A stretch of 64,000 nucleotides of DNA from Rhodohalobacter halophilus (GCF_001715195.1 NZ_MDWE01000001.1:1-64000); one strand, 5' to 3'. Positions 14,816 to 24,500 are shown, numbered from the stretch's first letter. A program made the numbers and translations. The notes: a model not told the origin generated them from the letters alone.

Positions 14816-17272
14816 TCAGCTTTTATACCCCAACAACCTCAACGCATTAAACACAACCACCAGCGTAGACCCTTCGTGAGCCATCACGGCCGGGCCAATA
14901 CTCAATCCCAAAATTGTTGCGGGTATCAGGATCACAACCATGCCCAGGCTTATCCACAGGTTTTGTTTAATAATGGTTTTGGTTTTGCGGCTCAACCCAA
15001 TGGCAAAAGGAAGTACGGAAAGCTTGTCGGCCATCAATGCTACATCAGCAGTTTCGAGCGCTACATCCGAACCGGCAGCCCCCATCGCAATCCCTACGGT
15101 GCTGTTGGCCATGGCGGGAGCATCATTAACACCATCACCTACCATTGCAACTTCACCCTCGCTATTTCTAAGTTCTTTTATAGCTTCCACCTTGTCCTCC
15201 GGCAGCAGGTTCCCTTTGGGATCATCTATGCCTATAGTTTTGGCTACGGCATCGGCTACCCGCTGGTTATCGCCGGTTAGCATAATCAGGTGCGAAAGCC
15301 CGATAGTTCGTAATTGTTGAATGACCTTTTTGGCGTCTTCCCGCGGAGTATCCATCAGTCCGATGATTCCAAGGTAACGCTCATTGTAGCGTACCACCAT
15401 GGTTGTCTTTCCTTCCTCTTCAAGCTTTTTTACCTGGTCTTTTAATTCGTTGGGAATTTTTGTGCCTTCGGCTTCTTCAAAAAGCTTTAAATTTCCAATA
15501 AAAACCTGAGCACTATGTAGTATGGCTTTAACCCCCTTACCGGTAACAGATTCCAAATCTTCTGCTTCGGGAAGTTCCGTTCCATTCAATTTATCTTTTC
15601 CATCTCTGACTACCGCAACCGCAAGGGGATGATCACTAAGGCTTTCTATTGCTACGGCCGTAGAAAGCAGTTCCTTCTCATCGGAATCGTCAAAAGGAAT
15701 TACATCTGTTACCCTCGGTTTTCCCTCGGTCAGGGTTCCGGTTTTGTCAAAAGCCAGAGCTTTGAGGCCCCCCAGATTTTCCAGCGGGCGTCCTCCTTTG
15801 ATGAGCACTCCACCTCGCGCCGCACGCGCCACCCCGCTTAGTACCGCACTGGGTGTGGAAATGGCCAATGCGCAGGGACTGGCAGCTACCAGCACGGCCA
15901 TTGCCCGGTAAAAACTGTCTGCAAAAGGTTCATCAACGATCAGAAAGGCAAAGTGAAGTACGACCACCAATACCAGTACCGAAGGCACGAAATATTTTTC
16001 GAATTTATCGGTGAATTGCTGAGTGGGTGATTTTTGTGTTTCGGCTTCGTTCACCAGCGTTATCAATCGGGAGAGCGTTGAGTCTTTTGAAAGTTTGGTG
16101 ACTTTAACTTCCAGGCTACCGTTCCCATTGATAGTCCCGGCAAAGACCCGATGCTTGTCTTCAATCGAATCCGGTTTTTGTTCGATGGTGTCCATGTCGG
16201 CGAACTCCATTTTGTCTGCCGGTACGCTTTCGCCGGTAATGGGAGCTTGGTTTACGCTGCTTTCGCCGTTGATGATGACTCCGTCAGCGGGAATTTTGCT
16301 GTTTGGTTTAATGACAATCACATCACCGATATCGAGCTTTTCCACAGGAACTTCCTCGGTATCTCCGTCTGTTTTTCTCAACGCGGTTTTGGGAGCCAGG
16401 TCGGCAAGGCCCTTAATGGCATCGCGAGCGCGACCCATGGCATAATGTTCCAGTGAGTGACCGAGGCTGAACAGAAACAGCAGCAATGCACCTTCGGCCC
16501 ATTCACCAAGAATAGCAGCTCCAATAGCAGCCACAACCATCAGGAAGTCAATTTCAAAATTTCCTTCTTTTACTTCGGTAAACGATTCCTGCACCAGGTA
16601 AAAACCGCCAAAGAAATAGGCACCGATATATATAGCCAGGGAAGCCCATTCAGGAAATCCGTCCACAAACGAAAGTCCGAAGCCTACCCCAAGAAGTCCT
16701 CCAGATATCAGCGAAAAGATTAACTCCGTTTTCTCTCCAAATATACCGCCATGTTCGTGTTTGTGGTCATGATCATGAACTTCCGCTGTTTCTTCGTGTT
16801 CTTTCTCTTTTGAAGAAGGCGTTTTTTTAACGCTCTTTGAGCGAAACCCCATTTCATACAGTTTACCAAGCAACGCATCATCAAAGGTTGAATCGCGGTT
16901 GAACTCGATACGAATCCGGCCCGTCGCAGAGGCGTATGCATCCACAACACCGGGTAGTTTGTTCAGGCGTTGGGTGATAGAGCGTGCGTGGCGGGATTGA
17001 CGAATGCCGGATACTTCTATCATCAAGTGACCAAAAGTATCGTGAAGTTTGGCTCCAGTAGTTTGGGCTATTTCTTTGATGCGTTGAAGGGTAACCACGT
17101 TAGGATTGTAGTGGATGCAAAGAATGGTGTCTCCATCCTCATCCGATTTTACATGAGCGTAAGAGATACCGTTCCTGCTTTCAAGGGCGCCGATGAGACG
17201 TGGAACGCAGGGATCATCGCTATCGGGGATATCCGGCAGCAAAACCGGCAATTCAATGGTTAATTTTTTCAT
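14816..17272 (-). CDS. P1B-type heavy-metal-exporting ATPase (P1B-4-like)
   Basis: An 818-residue P-type ATPase that pumps metal ions out of the cytoplasm. Residues 1-140 hold two HMA-like ferredoxin folds lacking the CxxC metal motif, followed by a His/Glu linker (EVHDHDHKHEHGG). The core has TGES (ITGESVPADK), the phosphorylation loop AFDKTGTLTEGKPR, SDHPLAVAV and VGDGVNDAPAM. Substrate-selecting motifs are SPC in the sixth membrane helix (ASPCALAISTPSAV) and HEGST near the C-terminus, the pair that defines the P1B-4 subgroup (Co2+, also Zn2+, Cd2+ or Fe2+ in different members). Copper is therefore unlikely. It lies downstream of the czcB/czcA genes on the same strand, separated by a 104-base gap with palindromes. 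Confidence 0.92.
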   Translation of the reverse strand: MKKLTIELPVLLPDIPDSDDPCVPRLIGALESRNGISYAHVKSDEDGDTILCIHYNPNVVTLQRIKEIAQTTGAKLHDTFGHLMIEVSGIRQSRHARSITQRLNKLPGVVDAYASATGRIRIEFNRDSTFDDALLGKLYEMGFRSKSVKKTPSSKEKEHEETAEVHDHDHKHEHGGIFGEKTELIFSLISGGLLGVGFGLSFVDGFPEWASLAIYIGAYFFGGFYLVQESFTEVKEGNFEIDFLMVVAAIGAAILGEWAEGALLLFLFSLGHSLEHYAMGRARDAIKGLADLAPKTALRKTDGDTEEVPVEKLDIGDVIVIKPNSKIPADGVIINGESSVNQAPITGESVPADKMEFADMDTIEQKPDSIEDKHRVFAGTINGNGSLEVKVTKLSKDSTLSRLITLVNEAETQKSPTQQFTDKFEKYFVPSVLVLVVVLHFAFLIVDEPFADSFYRAMAVLVAASPCALAISTPSAVLSGVARAARGGVLIKGGRPLENLGGLKALAFDKTGTLTEGKPRVTDVIPFDDSDEKELLSTAVAIESLSDHPLAVAVVRDGKDKLNGTELPEAEDLESVTGKGVKAILHSAQVFIGNLKLFEEAEGTKIPNELKDQVKKLEEEGKTTMVVRYNERYLGIIGLMDTPREDAKKVIQQLRTIGLSHLIMLTGDNQRVADAVAKTIGIDDPKGNLLPEDKVEAIKELRNSEGEVAMVGDGVNDAPAMANSTVGIAMGAAGSDVALETADVALMADKLSVLPFAIGLSRKTKTIIKQNLWISLGMVVILIPATILGLSIGPAVMAHEGSTLVVVFNALRLLGYKS

Positions 17273-17304
17273 AATACCGTAAAATTTTGGGATAGTAGGG
17301 TAAA

Positions 17305-17370
17305 AAACCTGTCAGGTTTCAAGGTTTGTTCGCTGATAACGGATTGCCCAGGCAGCAACCTGACAGGTTT
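17305..17370. repeat. Paired palindromes between the ATPase and adaptor genes
   Basis: Two copies of a palindrome, aaacctgtcaggttt at 17305-17319 and aacctgacaggttt at 17357-17370, face each other and can form one larger hairpin. The same motif recurs at 36718-36750. It may act as a terminator or attenuator inside the metal operon. Confidence 0.6.
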
Positions 17371-17376
17371 CGTGGA

Positions 17377-18624
17377 TCAATGTTCGTGTCCGCCTTCTCC
17401 TTTCTTCATTTCGGCCAGCAGGTAATATGCGCCTTTGGTTACAAAGCGGATATCTTCCGGAAGGGGTTCAAAGAACCGGACTTCCGTGTACCCGCCATCG
17501 TTTATACCCGGGCGGACCATAATCACTTCAAATTCCATCTCTTCCTCTTCATGGGCGTGGCCATGATCCTCTTCTGTCTGATCGGGTGTATCTGCCTCAT
17601 GAAGAGCAAAAACCAGATATTCATCCCCATTGCGGACAACAGCATCTTCCGGAAGTACCATTGACTGAGTAGTCCCGGTTACGATTCGGCCTTCCACAAA
17701 CATGCCCGGTAAAAGGCCATCTTGTCGTTCTTCAATTTCGGCATGTACTCTTACCGCTCTTGGGTTATCCTCAAAAGCTTTGCCCACCGAGAATATTCGC
17801 GCCCGGTAAAATTGGTCATTGGGTTGATTAGTGTACTTGAATAGTACTTCCTGATCCACACGTACTCTATGAATATCCTTTTCATACACTAACAGATCGA
17901 TGTGAATATGCTCATTATCCACGATTTCAAAAAGGTCTATAGTGGGATCGGCATATTGACCAATGCTGGTTTCGATCACACGCACAAATCCTCCGATAGG
18001 GGCTTTCAATTGAATACTTTCCGCTATTTCAGCTTCTAATACTTTTTCTGGATCCAGATTCAGCATTCTTAACTTCGATTGCAGTGATTGCATATCTGCC
18101 AGTGCTGATTCATACTCGGAACGAGCAAGCTGAAGTTCTCTTTGAGAACCGATTTCATCATTTACAAGGCGTTCTTTTCTTCGAAAATCTGTTTCCAGGT
18201 ACCCGATTTGTCGAGCCGTTTTGCGGTATTCGGCTTGCATTTCAGAAAATAGGGGATTTACCAAATCAGCCAGCACATCACCTTCATTAACAGAGTCTCC
18301 CTCTCGCACGTAAATGTTCTTGACGATTCCACCCAAAACCGCACTTATTTTGGCCTGATTTTGGGGAGGTAGCTCAAGAAAACCGTTGGTTTTAATGGTC
18401 CCGCTTAGTGGTAATGATTCCAATGTACCGAATTCGATTCCGGCAGTTTCTATCTGAAGACCGGTCAGGTGCACGGATTCTTCTTCAGCGTGTTCATCTT
18501 CACCTCCTGCTTCAGATATCTCGTTAGATTTAGTTTCATTTCCATTGGCGTGATCATTCGAGCAGCTTGAAAATGTAAAGCCGAGGGTAAGTAAAAGTGC
18601 AAATAAATAAATTGTTAGTTTCAT
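17377..18624 (-). CDS. RND efflux periplasmic adaptor subunit (CzcB/CusB family), lipoprotein
   Basis: A 415-residue membrane-fusion protein that links the inner-membrane RND pump to the outer-membrane channel. It has a lipoprotein signal (FTFSSC at about residue 20), a His/Glu-rich N-terminal segment (EDEHAEEESVHL), the biotinyl-lipoyl half-motif (GGIVKNIYVREGDSVNEGD), a coiled-coil hairpin (about 130-200) and the beta-barrel domain (LLPGMFVEGRIV). The C-terminus is again His-rich (EEDHGHAHEEEEMEFE, EGGHEH), consistent with metal binding. The start lies 17 bases after the czcA-like stop, so the two are in one operon. A copy of its last codons survives at 14720. Confidence 0.9.
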   Translation of the reverse strand: MKLTIYLFALLLTLGFTFSSCSNDHANGNETKSNEISEAGGEDEHAEEESVHLTGLQIETAGIEFGTLESLPLSGTIKTNGFLELPPQNQAKISAVLGGIVKNIYVREGDSVNEGDVLADLVNPLFSEMQAEYRKTARQIGYLETDFRRKERLVNDEIGSQRELQLARSEYESALADMQSLQSKLRMLNLDPEKVLEAEIAESIQLKAPIGGFVRVIETSIGQYADPTIDLFEIVDNEHIHIDLLVYEKDIHRVRVDQEVLFKYTNQPNDQFYRARIFSVGKAFEDNPRAVRVHAEIEERQDGLLPGMFVEGRIVTGTTQSMVLPEDAVVRNGDEYLVFALHEADTPDQTEEDHGHAHEEEEMEFEVIMVRPGINDGGYTEVRFFEPLPEDIRFVTKGAYYLLAEMKKGEGGHEH

Positions 18625-18641
18625 AGTTTTATAATCTGATG

Positions 18642-21600
18642 TTAATGAGTTTCCTGGAAATAATTGAGTTCAATAATGGCCTCATTCAGGCTCAATACTA
18701 CTTTTTGATAGGTTTGTTCGATCCTCACAGCTTGATTTAAATACTGGGTAAACACGGTATAACTGATGCTTCCCTCTTCATACTGCCGTGTTGCGGATCG
18801 TTGGATCTCAGCCGCATCGTGCTCTCGCCTGATCTTATAAAGTTCATATTGACGCCACCATTTATCAAGGTTTTGCTGTGCCTCTTCATATCGGCTATCC
18901 AGATTTAGTTGAAGCGTCTGAAAATTGGCTTCGGCGATGCCTTCTTCAATGCGGCTTGCTTTAACTCGTTGGCGCTGGGGACCAAACCAAAGGGGAATTC
19001 GAATGCCGACTTCCCAGGCGTAAAATCCATCAGAACCATTTACTCGCTGCCGTTTATACCCTCCGTAAATATTTGGCCAGAACCGCGAACGTTCGATGGC
19101 GGTTTCTTTTTCTTTGACTTCCACTAAACTTTGCCCGGTTTCCAGTAATGGATGAGAGGCAGCTATCGAATCATCTTGAGCGCCTGTTATATTCAACGGC
19201 TCATAATGATCATCCGACGGAGATAATGGGAGATCTGTCATTATCAGGTTTTGAAGCCGTCGTTCAGCAATGGAAACATTAGCTTTTGCTTCCTCCAGTT
19301 TGGCCTGCACTTCGTCATATAATGACTGAGCACTAATCCGCTCCAACCGGTCAATGTCACCGGTTTCATATCGGATTTCTGCTGCCCGGGAAAAGTCGCG
19401 GTAGGTTTCGGCAAGCCGTTCCTGCACCTCCAGAATCGACAGGCTGTATCGCCATTGCTGCCATGCCAATCGAACCTCTTTTCGTAGTTCTGCGCGTGAT
19501 AATGAGAATCGATTACGGGCCAGATCTGTGCGTGCACGTCCGGCCTGTTGCTTTCGGACGGATATCAACGGAAATTCCAATTCTTGTTCAATCCCGAAAT
19601 TTTCAATGCCGCTATTGCCATTTCCTGCTTCTTCCTGAGACATGTACAGCCGGGTGGCAAAAGGTTCAAATGCAGTTCGCGAAAGGGCCGCTTCTCTGTC
19701 AATGGTCAATTCACTTGCTCGAAGCTCGGGATAACGCTCAAGAGCCATCTCCACAGCCTGTTCCTGATGAAGTGTAAGCGTAGAGTCGGCATTGGTTTTT
19801 TGTGCTAAAATAGGAGTAGCTGTACCAACAAAAAGCAAGACAATTGTAGTAGCAACTACGGGTTTAAAGTTCCAGCTCCACGAACGATTTTCTACCAAAC
19901 TGTATAATACAGGTAGCACAATCAGGGTAAGCAGTGTGGCCGTAATCAAACCGCCAATCACTACAGTAGCCAATGGACGCTGTACTTCGGCTCCGGCGGC
20001 TGCGGAAAGTGCCATTGGTAAAAATCCAAACAAGTCAGTAGCCGCTGTAAGCAGGACAGGCCTTAAACGCTGACGAGTACCCATCAGAATCTGTCGATTC
20101 ACATCAGAAATACCGGCTTTTTTTAGTTCATTGAAAAAACTGATGAGAATAATTCCGTTGAGTACGGCAATTCCAAAGAGCACGATAAATCCAACTCCCG
20201 CAGAGATACTAAAGGGCATACCCCGCAGCCATAAGGCAAATACCCCCCCAATGGTGGCTAGCGGAATGGCTGTAAAAACCAAAAGGGCCTGTTTTATCGA
20301 CTTCAGGGAGAAGTAGAGCAGGATAAAAATCAAGGCAAGTGATAGCGGTACTGCAAATAACAAGCGTGTCTGGGCACGTTGCAAATTTTCAAACTGTCCT
20401 CCGTAGGTAATGTTATATCCCGTCGGTAGATTCAATTCACGCTCCAGATTTTGCTGGATTTCTTGTACCAGCGATTGTACATCCTGGCTACCTGCATTCA
20501 CACCAATTACAATTCTACGACGCGTATTATCCCTGGAAATTTGTGCGGGGCCGTCTTCATAGCTGAATTCGACCATTTCTTGAAGCGGAATCTGATCTCC
20601 GTCATAAGCTATAGCGTAAAGATTTCGGATAGATTCAAGGTCACTTACATGAGGTTCGGCCAAACGAACCACAAGATCAAACCGTCGTTCTCCCTCATAA
20701 ATAACACCCGCCTTACCTCCCGCATAAGCGCTTTGAATCAGGTCATTAACCGTTTCAATGTCTACGCCGTATCGAGCCATCTGGTTGCGGTTATACTTCA
20801 CTTTTAGCTGTGGTAGCCCGGTGGTTTGCTCCAGATTGATATCTGATGCACCGGGTAGTTGGCTAATAATCGTACGAGCCTGTTCGCCAAGATCAGCAAG
20901 AATTTGTAGGTCTTCCCCATAAATTTTTACAGCGATATCTTCACGGATTCCTGTCATCAGTTCATTAAAACGCATTTCAATGGGTTGTGAAATAGCAATT
21001 TCAATTCCAGGTAGCTGAGTGAGAGTAACACGTATTTTATCCAGGAGTTCTTCTTTAGTGTCCGCACTTACCCATTCATCTTTGTCTTTTAAAATGACAA
21101 ACATATCCGACATCTCCAGTGACATTGGATCGGTAGGAATTTCTCCCGTTCCGGTTCTGGATACTACCTCAGTTATCTCCGGAAATTCATCCAATAGCAT
21201 TTGCTCCATTTTGGTATTGTTATCGATGACTCTACTCAGAGAGGTTCCGGGTTTTGTAATGGGGTGAATAGCTAAATCTCCTTCGTCAAGCTGGGGTATA
21301 AATTCTCCACCCATACGACTGTATATGAATAAGCTTGTGACCAAGAGTAATACAGCACTTCCGACAACCAAACCTTTATTGCGAAGTGCTGAAATTATTA
21401 AGGGACGATATATTCGGTAGGTCATAAAGTCCATAAGGTTCTGCGAAAACTTAAGTTCGCCCTGACCTCCGGGTTTAAGAAAAAGCGCCGATGCAGCGGG
21501 TACATAGGTAAGACAGAGCAGAATGGCTCCGATCATTGCAAAAGCGAAAGTTAAAGCCATGGGTTGAAACATTTTTCCTTCAACTCCGGTGAGTGTAAGA

Positions 21601-23000
21601 ATGGGTACAAATACGATTAAGATAATTAACTGACCAAAGAAGGCTGAACTCATCATTCGTCCGCCCGATTCTATGGCCAAATCATCGATACGTTTGGATA
21701 GGTTTCTCCCTTTCAATTTTTGGAGTTCCGGTTTTTGAGAGCTGATCAAATAAGCGGTAAACTCCACTATAATGACTGCACCATCAATAATAATTCCAAA
21801 GTCAATGGCCCCGAGGCTCATAAGGTTAGCGGTAATCCCAAATGTATTCATCATTCCAATAGCAAAAAGCATAGCCAAAGGGATCACTGAAGCTACAATC
21901 AGACCAGATCGAATATTTCCCAAGAGAAGTACGAGGAAAAAGATAACAATCAATGCTCCCAAGATGAGATTTTCTGAAACCGTAGAAGTGGTTTTATTAA
22001 TAAGTTTCGTTCGGTCAATAAACGGTTCTATGGACACTCCCTCAGGCAGAGACTGCTGAATTTCTGTAATGCGTTCTTTTACATTTTTAACAACCTGATC
22101 GGAATTCTGACCTTTCAGCATTAATACCTGTCCACCAACAGCTTCCCCTTCACCGTTCCGGGTCATAGCTCCATAGCGTACGGCATGACCAAACTGAACG
22201 TCTGCGATATCCCCAATCAAAACCGGAATCTTATTTTGGGTATCCACCACTATTTTTTTAAGATCATCGGTATTTTCGGCCAATCCCTCACCGCGAATGA
22301 AGATTGCTTCCGGGCCTTTTTCTACATAGCTGCCCCCAACATTGCGATTATTACGTTCCAGCGCCTCCATAACATCGGAGAACGTCAAGTTCATGCTCCG
22401 TAGTTTTTCCGGGTTTACGGCTACCTCGTACTGCTTTACTTTCCCTCCAGTACTGTTGATTTCCACTACACCGGGAACACCTGCAAGCTGGCGTTTGACA
22501 ATCCAGTCCTGGATCGTGCGAAGGTCTGTAATGTCGTATTCATCTTTAAGAGCATCATCTACCACAAGTGTATACTGGTAAATTTCTCCTAATCCGGTAG
22601 TTATAGGCATAAGTTCAGGCGAACCAAAGGCTTCGGGAATATTGGCTCTTGCCGCTTCCAGTTGTTCGCTGACTAACTGGCGAGGATTATAGGTACCCAT
22701 ATCATCTTCAAAGACAATTGTAACAACAGAAAGGCCCATTTTTGAAACGGAACGCATTTCTTTTACGCCAGGCAGATTTGCCATAGCAAGTTCTACAGGG
22801 TAGGTAACAAACTGCTCCACCTCCTGTGTGGCCAGGGTTGGGGTAGTGGTAACGACGCGTACCTGGTTATCGGTGATATCCGGTACGGCATCAATGGAAA
22901 GTTGGGTTAGAGACCATGCGCCCCAGCCTATCCAGGCCAGCATAAACAAACTGACAATCAATTTATTGCGCACGGAATAGCGGATGATATTCTCAATCAT
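18642..23000 (-). CDS. Heavy-metal RND pump fused to a TolC-like outer-membrane factor
   Basis: A 1452-residue fusion. Residues 1 to about 1040 are a CzcA/CusA-type proton-driven pump (VPDITDNQVRVVTTTP, two periplasmic loops, 12 membrane helices). The fourth-helix motif DFGIIIDGAVIIVEF carries the D-D-E charges of divalent-cation (CzcA-like) members rather than the CusA pattern, so Zn2+, Co2+ or Cd2+ is the likely cargo. From about 1060 a hydrophobic segment with a cleavage-like site (ATPILAQ) leads into a TolC-family outer-membrane factor (two long coiled-coil repeats, AEIRYETGDIDRLERISAQ, RQYEEGSISYTVF). Pump and exit duct in one chain are known in Bacteroidota; the junction may be processed. 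With czcB it would form a complete tripartite system. Confidence 0.92.
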   Translation of the reverse strand: MIENIIRYSVRNKLIVSLFMLAWIGWGAWSLTQLSIDAVPDITDNQVRVVTTTPTLATQEVEQFVTYPVELAMANLPGVKEMRSVSKMGLSVVTIVFEDDMGTYNPRQLVSEQLEAARANIPEAFGSPELMPITTGLGEIYQYTLVVDDALKDEYDITDLRTIQDWIVKRQLAGVPGVVEINSTGGKVKQYEVAVNPEKLRSMNLTFSDVMEALERNNRNVGGSYVEKGPEAIFIRGEGLAENTDDLKKIVVDTQNKIPVLIGDIADVQFGHAVRYGAMTRNGEGEAVGGQVLMLKGQNSDQVVKNVKERITEIQQSLPEGVSIEPFIDRTKLINKTTSTVSENLILGALIVIFFLVLLLGNIRSGLIVASVIPLAMLFAIGMMNTFGITANLMSLGAIDFGIIIDGAVIIVEFTAYLISSQKPELQKLKGRNLSKRIDDLAIESGGRMMSSAFFGQLIILIVFVPILTLTGVEGKMFQPMALTFAFAMIGAILLCLTYVPAASALFLKPGGQGELKFSQNLMDFMTYRIYRPLIISALRNKGLVVGSAVLLLVTSLFIYSRMGGEFIPQLDEGDLAIHPITKPGTSLSRVIDNNTKMEQMLLDEFPEITEVVSRTGTGEIPTDPMSLEMSDMFVILKDKDEWVSADTKEELLDKIRVTLTQLPGIEIAISQPIEMRFNELMTGIREDIAVKIYGEDLQILADLGEQARTIISQLPGASDINLEQTTGLPQLKVKYNRNQMARYGVDIETVNDLIQSAYAGGKAGVIYEGERRFDLVVRLAEPHVSDLESIRNLYAIAYDGDQIPLQEMVEFSYEDGPAQISRDNTRRRIVIGVNAGSQDVQSLVQEIQQNLERELNLPTGYNITYGGQFENLQRAQTRLLFAVPLSLALIFILLYFSLKSIKQALLVFTAIPLATIGGVFALWLRGMPFSISAGVGFIVLFGIAVLNGIILISFFNELKKAGISDVNRQILMGTRQRLRPVLLTAATDLFGFLPMALSAAAGAEVQRPLATVVIGGLITATLLTLIVLPVLYSLVENRSWSWNFKPVVATTIVLLFVGTATPILAQKTNADSTLTLHQEQAVEMALERYPELRASELTIDREAALSRTAFEPFATRLYMSQEEAGNGNSGIENFGIEQELEFPLISVRKQQAGRARTDLARNRFSLSRAELRKEVRLAWQQWRYSLSILEVQERLAETYRDFSRAAEIRYETGDIDRLERISAQSLYDEVQAKLEEAKANVSIAERRLQNLIMTDLPLSPSDDHYEPLNITGAQDDSIAASHPLLETGQSLVEVKEKETAIERSRFWPNIYGGYKRQRVNGSDGFYAWEVGIRIPLWFGPQRQRVKASRIEEGIAEANFQTLQLNLDSRYEEAQQNLDKWWRQYELYKIRREHDAAEIQRSATRQYEEGSISYTVFTQYLNQAVRIEQTYQKVVLSLNEAIIELNYFQETH

Positions 23001-23128
23001 ATCTATTCGTTTAAGGTTAAAAAATGTTGGGAGACGGATTAGAGACCGTATGATTCTCGGGGCTGTTCTATCCGGGATAAAAAATGAATGGGCAGTGTTT
23101 TATACTGCCTGAAAAGGAAAGGCGGGTA

Positions 23129-23569
23129 TCAAATAAGCAGGCGGGTAACGCGAAGTACTTTAAGCGAAGCCTTTGGAGGAGGTAAAAATCTTTCTAAAAG
23201 GGTAACTGAACCTCTTTCTGATTGGAAAGTTGTAGTAAAAAGAAGTTTAGGAATGGGAATATATTCTATTTGATGGTCAACTTCTTTTTTGGTCTTTACC
23301 CAAAAATCATCGTAGCAGCAGGAGCTGTGAAAAGAGTGATATTCATGTTCTTCGTCCTTCGTTAGGTGATTTGGGTCAAGATCTTTGTGATGATCCATGA
23401 CCAGTTCGTAACAACCTTCATCCGCATTGTAGATGAAGAATATCTGGTGTGATTCACCCATAGCGGCAACTTGCATGGGAACCGCTAAAACAAGTAGTGC
23501 CCATGAAAAGGAGAATGAGCCAAGTGCCAACTTAAGAATCGGGTTGATATGTGAACGAATGAATTTCAT
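23129..23569 (-). CDS. Small exported His/Cys protein upstream of the metal-efflux genes
   Basis: A 146-residue protein with an N-terminal hydrophobic signal segment (about 12-36). The mature part is rich in potential metal ligands: GCYELVMDHHKDLDPNH, EHEYHSFHSSCCYDDF, and it ends with a basic tail after RFLPPPK. Small secreted proteins with CC and PP motifs are often found next to metal-efflux operons in Bacteroidota, and this resembles that group, though without its classic HYC motif. It is the first gene of the minus-strand island, 128 bases before the pump. I infer a periplasmic metal-binding or sensing role; no enzymatic function is visible. Confidence 0.65.
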   Translation of the reverse strand: MKFIRSHINPILKLALGSFSFSWALLVLAVPMQVAAMGESHQIFFIYNADEGCYELVMDHHKDLDPNHLTKDEEHEYHSFHSSCCYDDFWVKTKKEVDHQIEYIPIPKLLFTTTFQSERGSVTLLERFLPPPKASLKVLRVTRLLI

Positions 23570-23621
23570 CAGGTGTGAAGATAAGGAAAAACTGTTAAAG
23601 TTAAATTGCGCGATTAAGTGG

Positions 23622-23709
23622 GCATAACGGCTCAGGGCTTAAGCGGCGAGGCAATCAACTTTAAATGAGGCAAAATCGTAAACTCGTCCGCTTGAAGCCC
23701 TTGTTAACC
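23622..23709 (-). other. attC-like recombination site C
   Basis: 88 bases, bounded by gcataac (23622) and gttaacc (ending 23709). The inner arms are GGGCTTAAGCGG and CCGCTTGAAGCCC: perfectly complementary except for one extra base, the classic unpaired base of attC sites. The stop codon of the PIN-like gene (23704-23706) lies inside the right core. This is the cleanest of the seven sites. Confidence 0.8.
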
Positions 23710-24051
23710 TTCTTTATCGCTGATTTCAACGACATTCTCACCGCTTTGAAGCAACTCTATAGCTTTACGTAAGGCAGATGATAAAATTTCTCTCATCCTG
23801 GCGTTAGAAGTGTTGCCACATGTAACCCAGATAAGCTTAGGCGGCGTACCCCTTTGTTCAATAAGCTGTATGAAATCGTCGTCTTTACTCATGACAATCA
23901 CATTTGCTTTCTTTGCCTCTTCAAAAATCTCAGGATCTGTTGCATCACGAAGACCAAGAGAACGAACCGACTCTGCTTCTATATCATCAAAGGTGCGGTT
24001 AATCCACGCTGCTATTGCTGGTGAGAGCTGTGCATCAATCCAAAGTTTCAT
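23704..24051 (-). CDS. DUF5615 PIN-like protein (toxin partner of DUF433)
   Basis: A 115-residue protein of the DUF5615 PIN-like family. The acidic residues expected of a PIN nuclease are present: D7 in MKLWIDAQLSP, RDATDPEIFEEA and SKDDDFIQLI. Such proteins pair with DUF433 antitoxin-like genes, and here the start overlaps the DUF433 stop by four bases (ATGA), which shows co-translation. The stop codon falls inside the core of attC-like site C, so gene pair and site form one cassette. RNase activity is inferred from fold membership only. Confidence 0.88.
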   Translation of the reverse strand: MKLWIDAQLSPAIAAWINRTFDDIEAESVRSLGLRDATDPEIFEEAKKANVIVMSKDDDFIQLIEQRGTPPKLIWVTCGNTSNARMREILSSALRKAIELLQSGENVVEISDKEG

Positions 24052-24272
24052 GCCGCAACGATCGGGTGATCAATTTTCCCACGGGCATACTTGATGGAAG
24101 CTTCAATATCTTCTTTTTCCAAATCAGACAATTCTTCCAAAATCTGCTCATGACTGAGACCGGCTGCAAGCAGATCCAATACGTCAACGACACGGATTCT
24201 CATGCCCCTTATGCATGGCCTTCCACCACATTGATCGGGATTGGTAGTAATGCGTTTTCTCCAGTCTTTCAT
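24048..24272 (-). CDS. DUF433 antitoxin-like protein
   Basis: A 74-residue DUF433 protein: RKRITTNPDQCGGRPCIRG is the family signature, followed by a helix-turn-helix-like part (IRVVDVLDLLAAGLSHEQIL, DLEKEDIEASIKYA). It would bind DNA and neutralise the PIN-like partner encoded immediately downstream with a four-base overlap. The gene begins 74 bases past attC-like site D, which gives room for a cassette-borne promoter. Confidence 0.9.
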   Translation of the reverse strand: MKDWRKRITTNPDQCGGRPCIRGMRIRVVDVLDLLAAGLSHEQILEELSDLEKEDIEASIKYARGKIDHPIVAA

Positions 24273-24345
24273 TTTGGTAAAATTTTGTTGAACTCTATTG
24301 AAATCTACTTAAAACACGGCAGATATCATAGATTGAGGAAAAGGA

Positions 24346-24472
24346 GGTTAACGACCTTGCGCATAAGCTGCACGCGAATGAACGTTGAATTAGCAACTAA
24401 CGAAAGACGAGACTCAAAACCAAGAGGGGCAAAGAATTGGCGATGCGTGTCCGCTTAATGCGCGGGTTAGGT
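24346..24472 (-). other. attC-like recombination site D
   Basis: 127 bases, bounded by ggttaac (24346) and gttaggt (ending 24472). Inner arms GCGCATAAGCTGCACGCG and TGCGTGTCCGCTTAATGCGC pair with two unpaired bases (T and A) on the minus-strand 5' side, as in the other sites. It lies 29 bases downstream of the GLUG lipoprotein stop. Confidence 0.72.
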
Positions 24473-24500
24473 TGCTGGCTAAACATTGATTTAAGCTATA

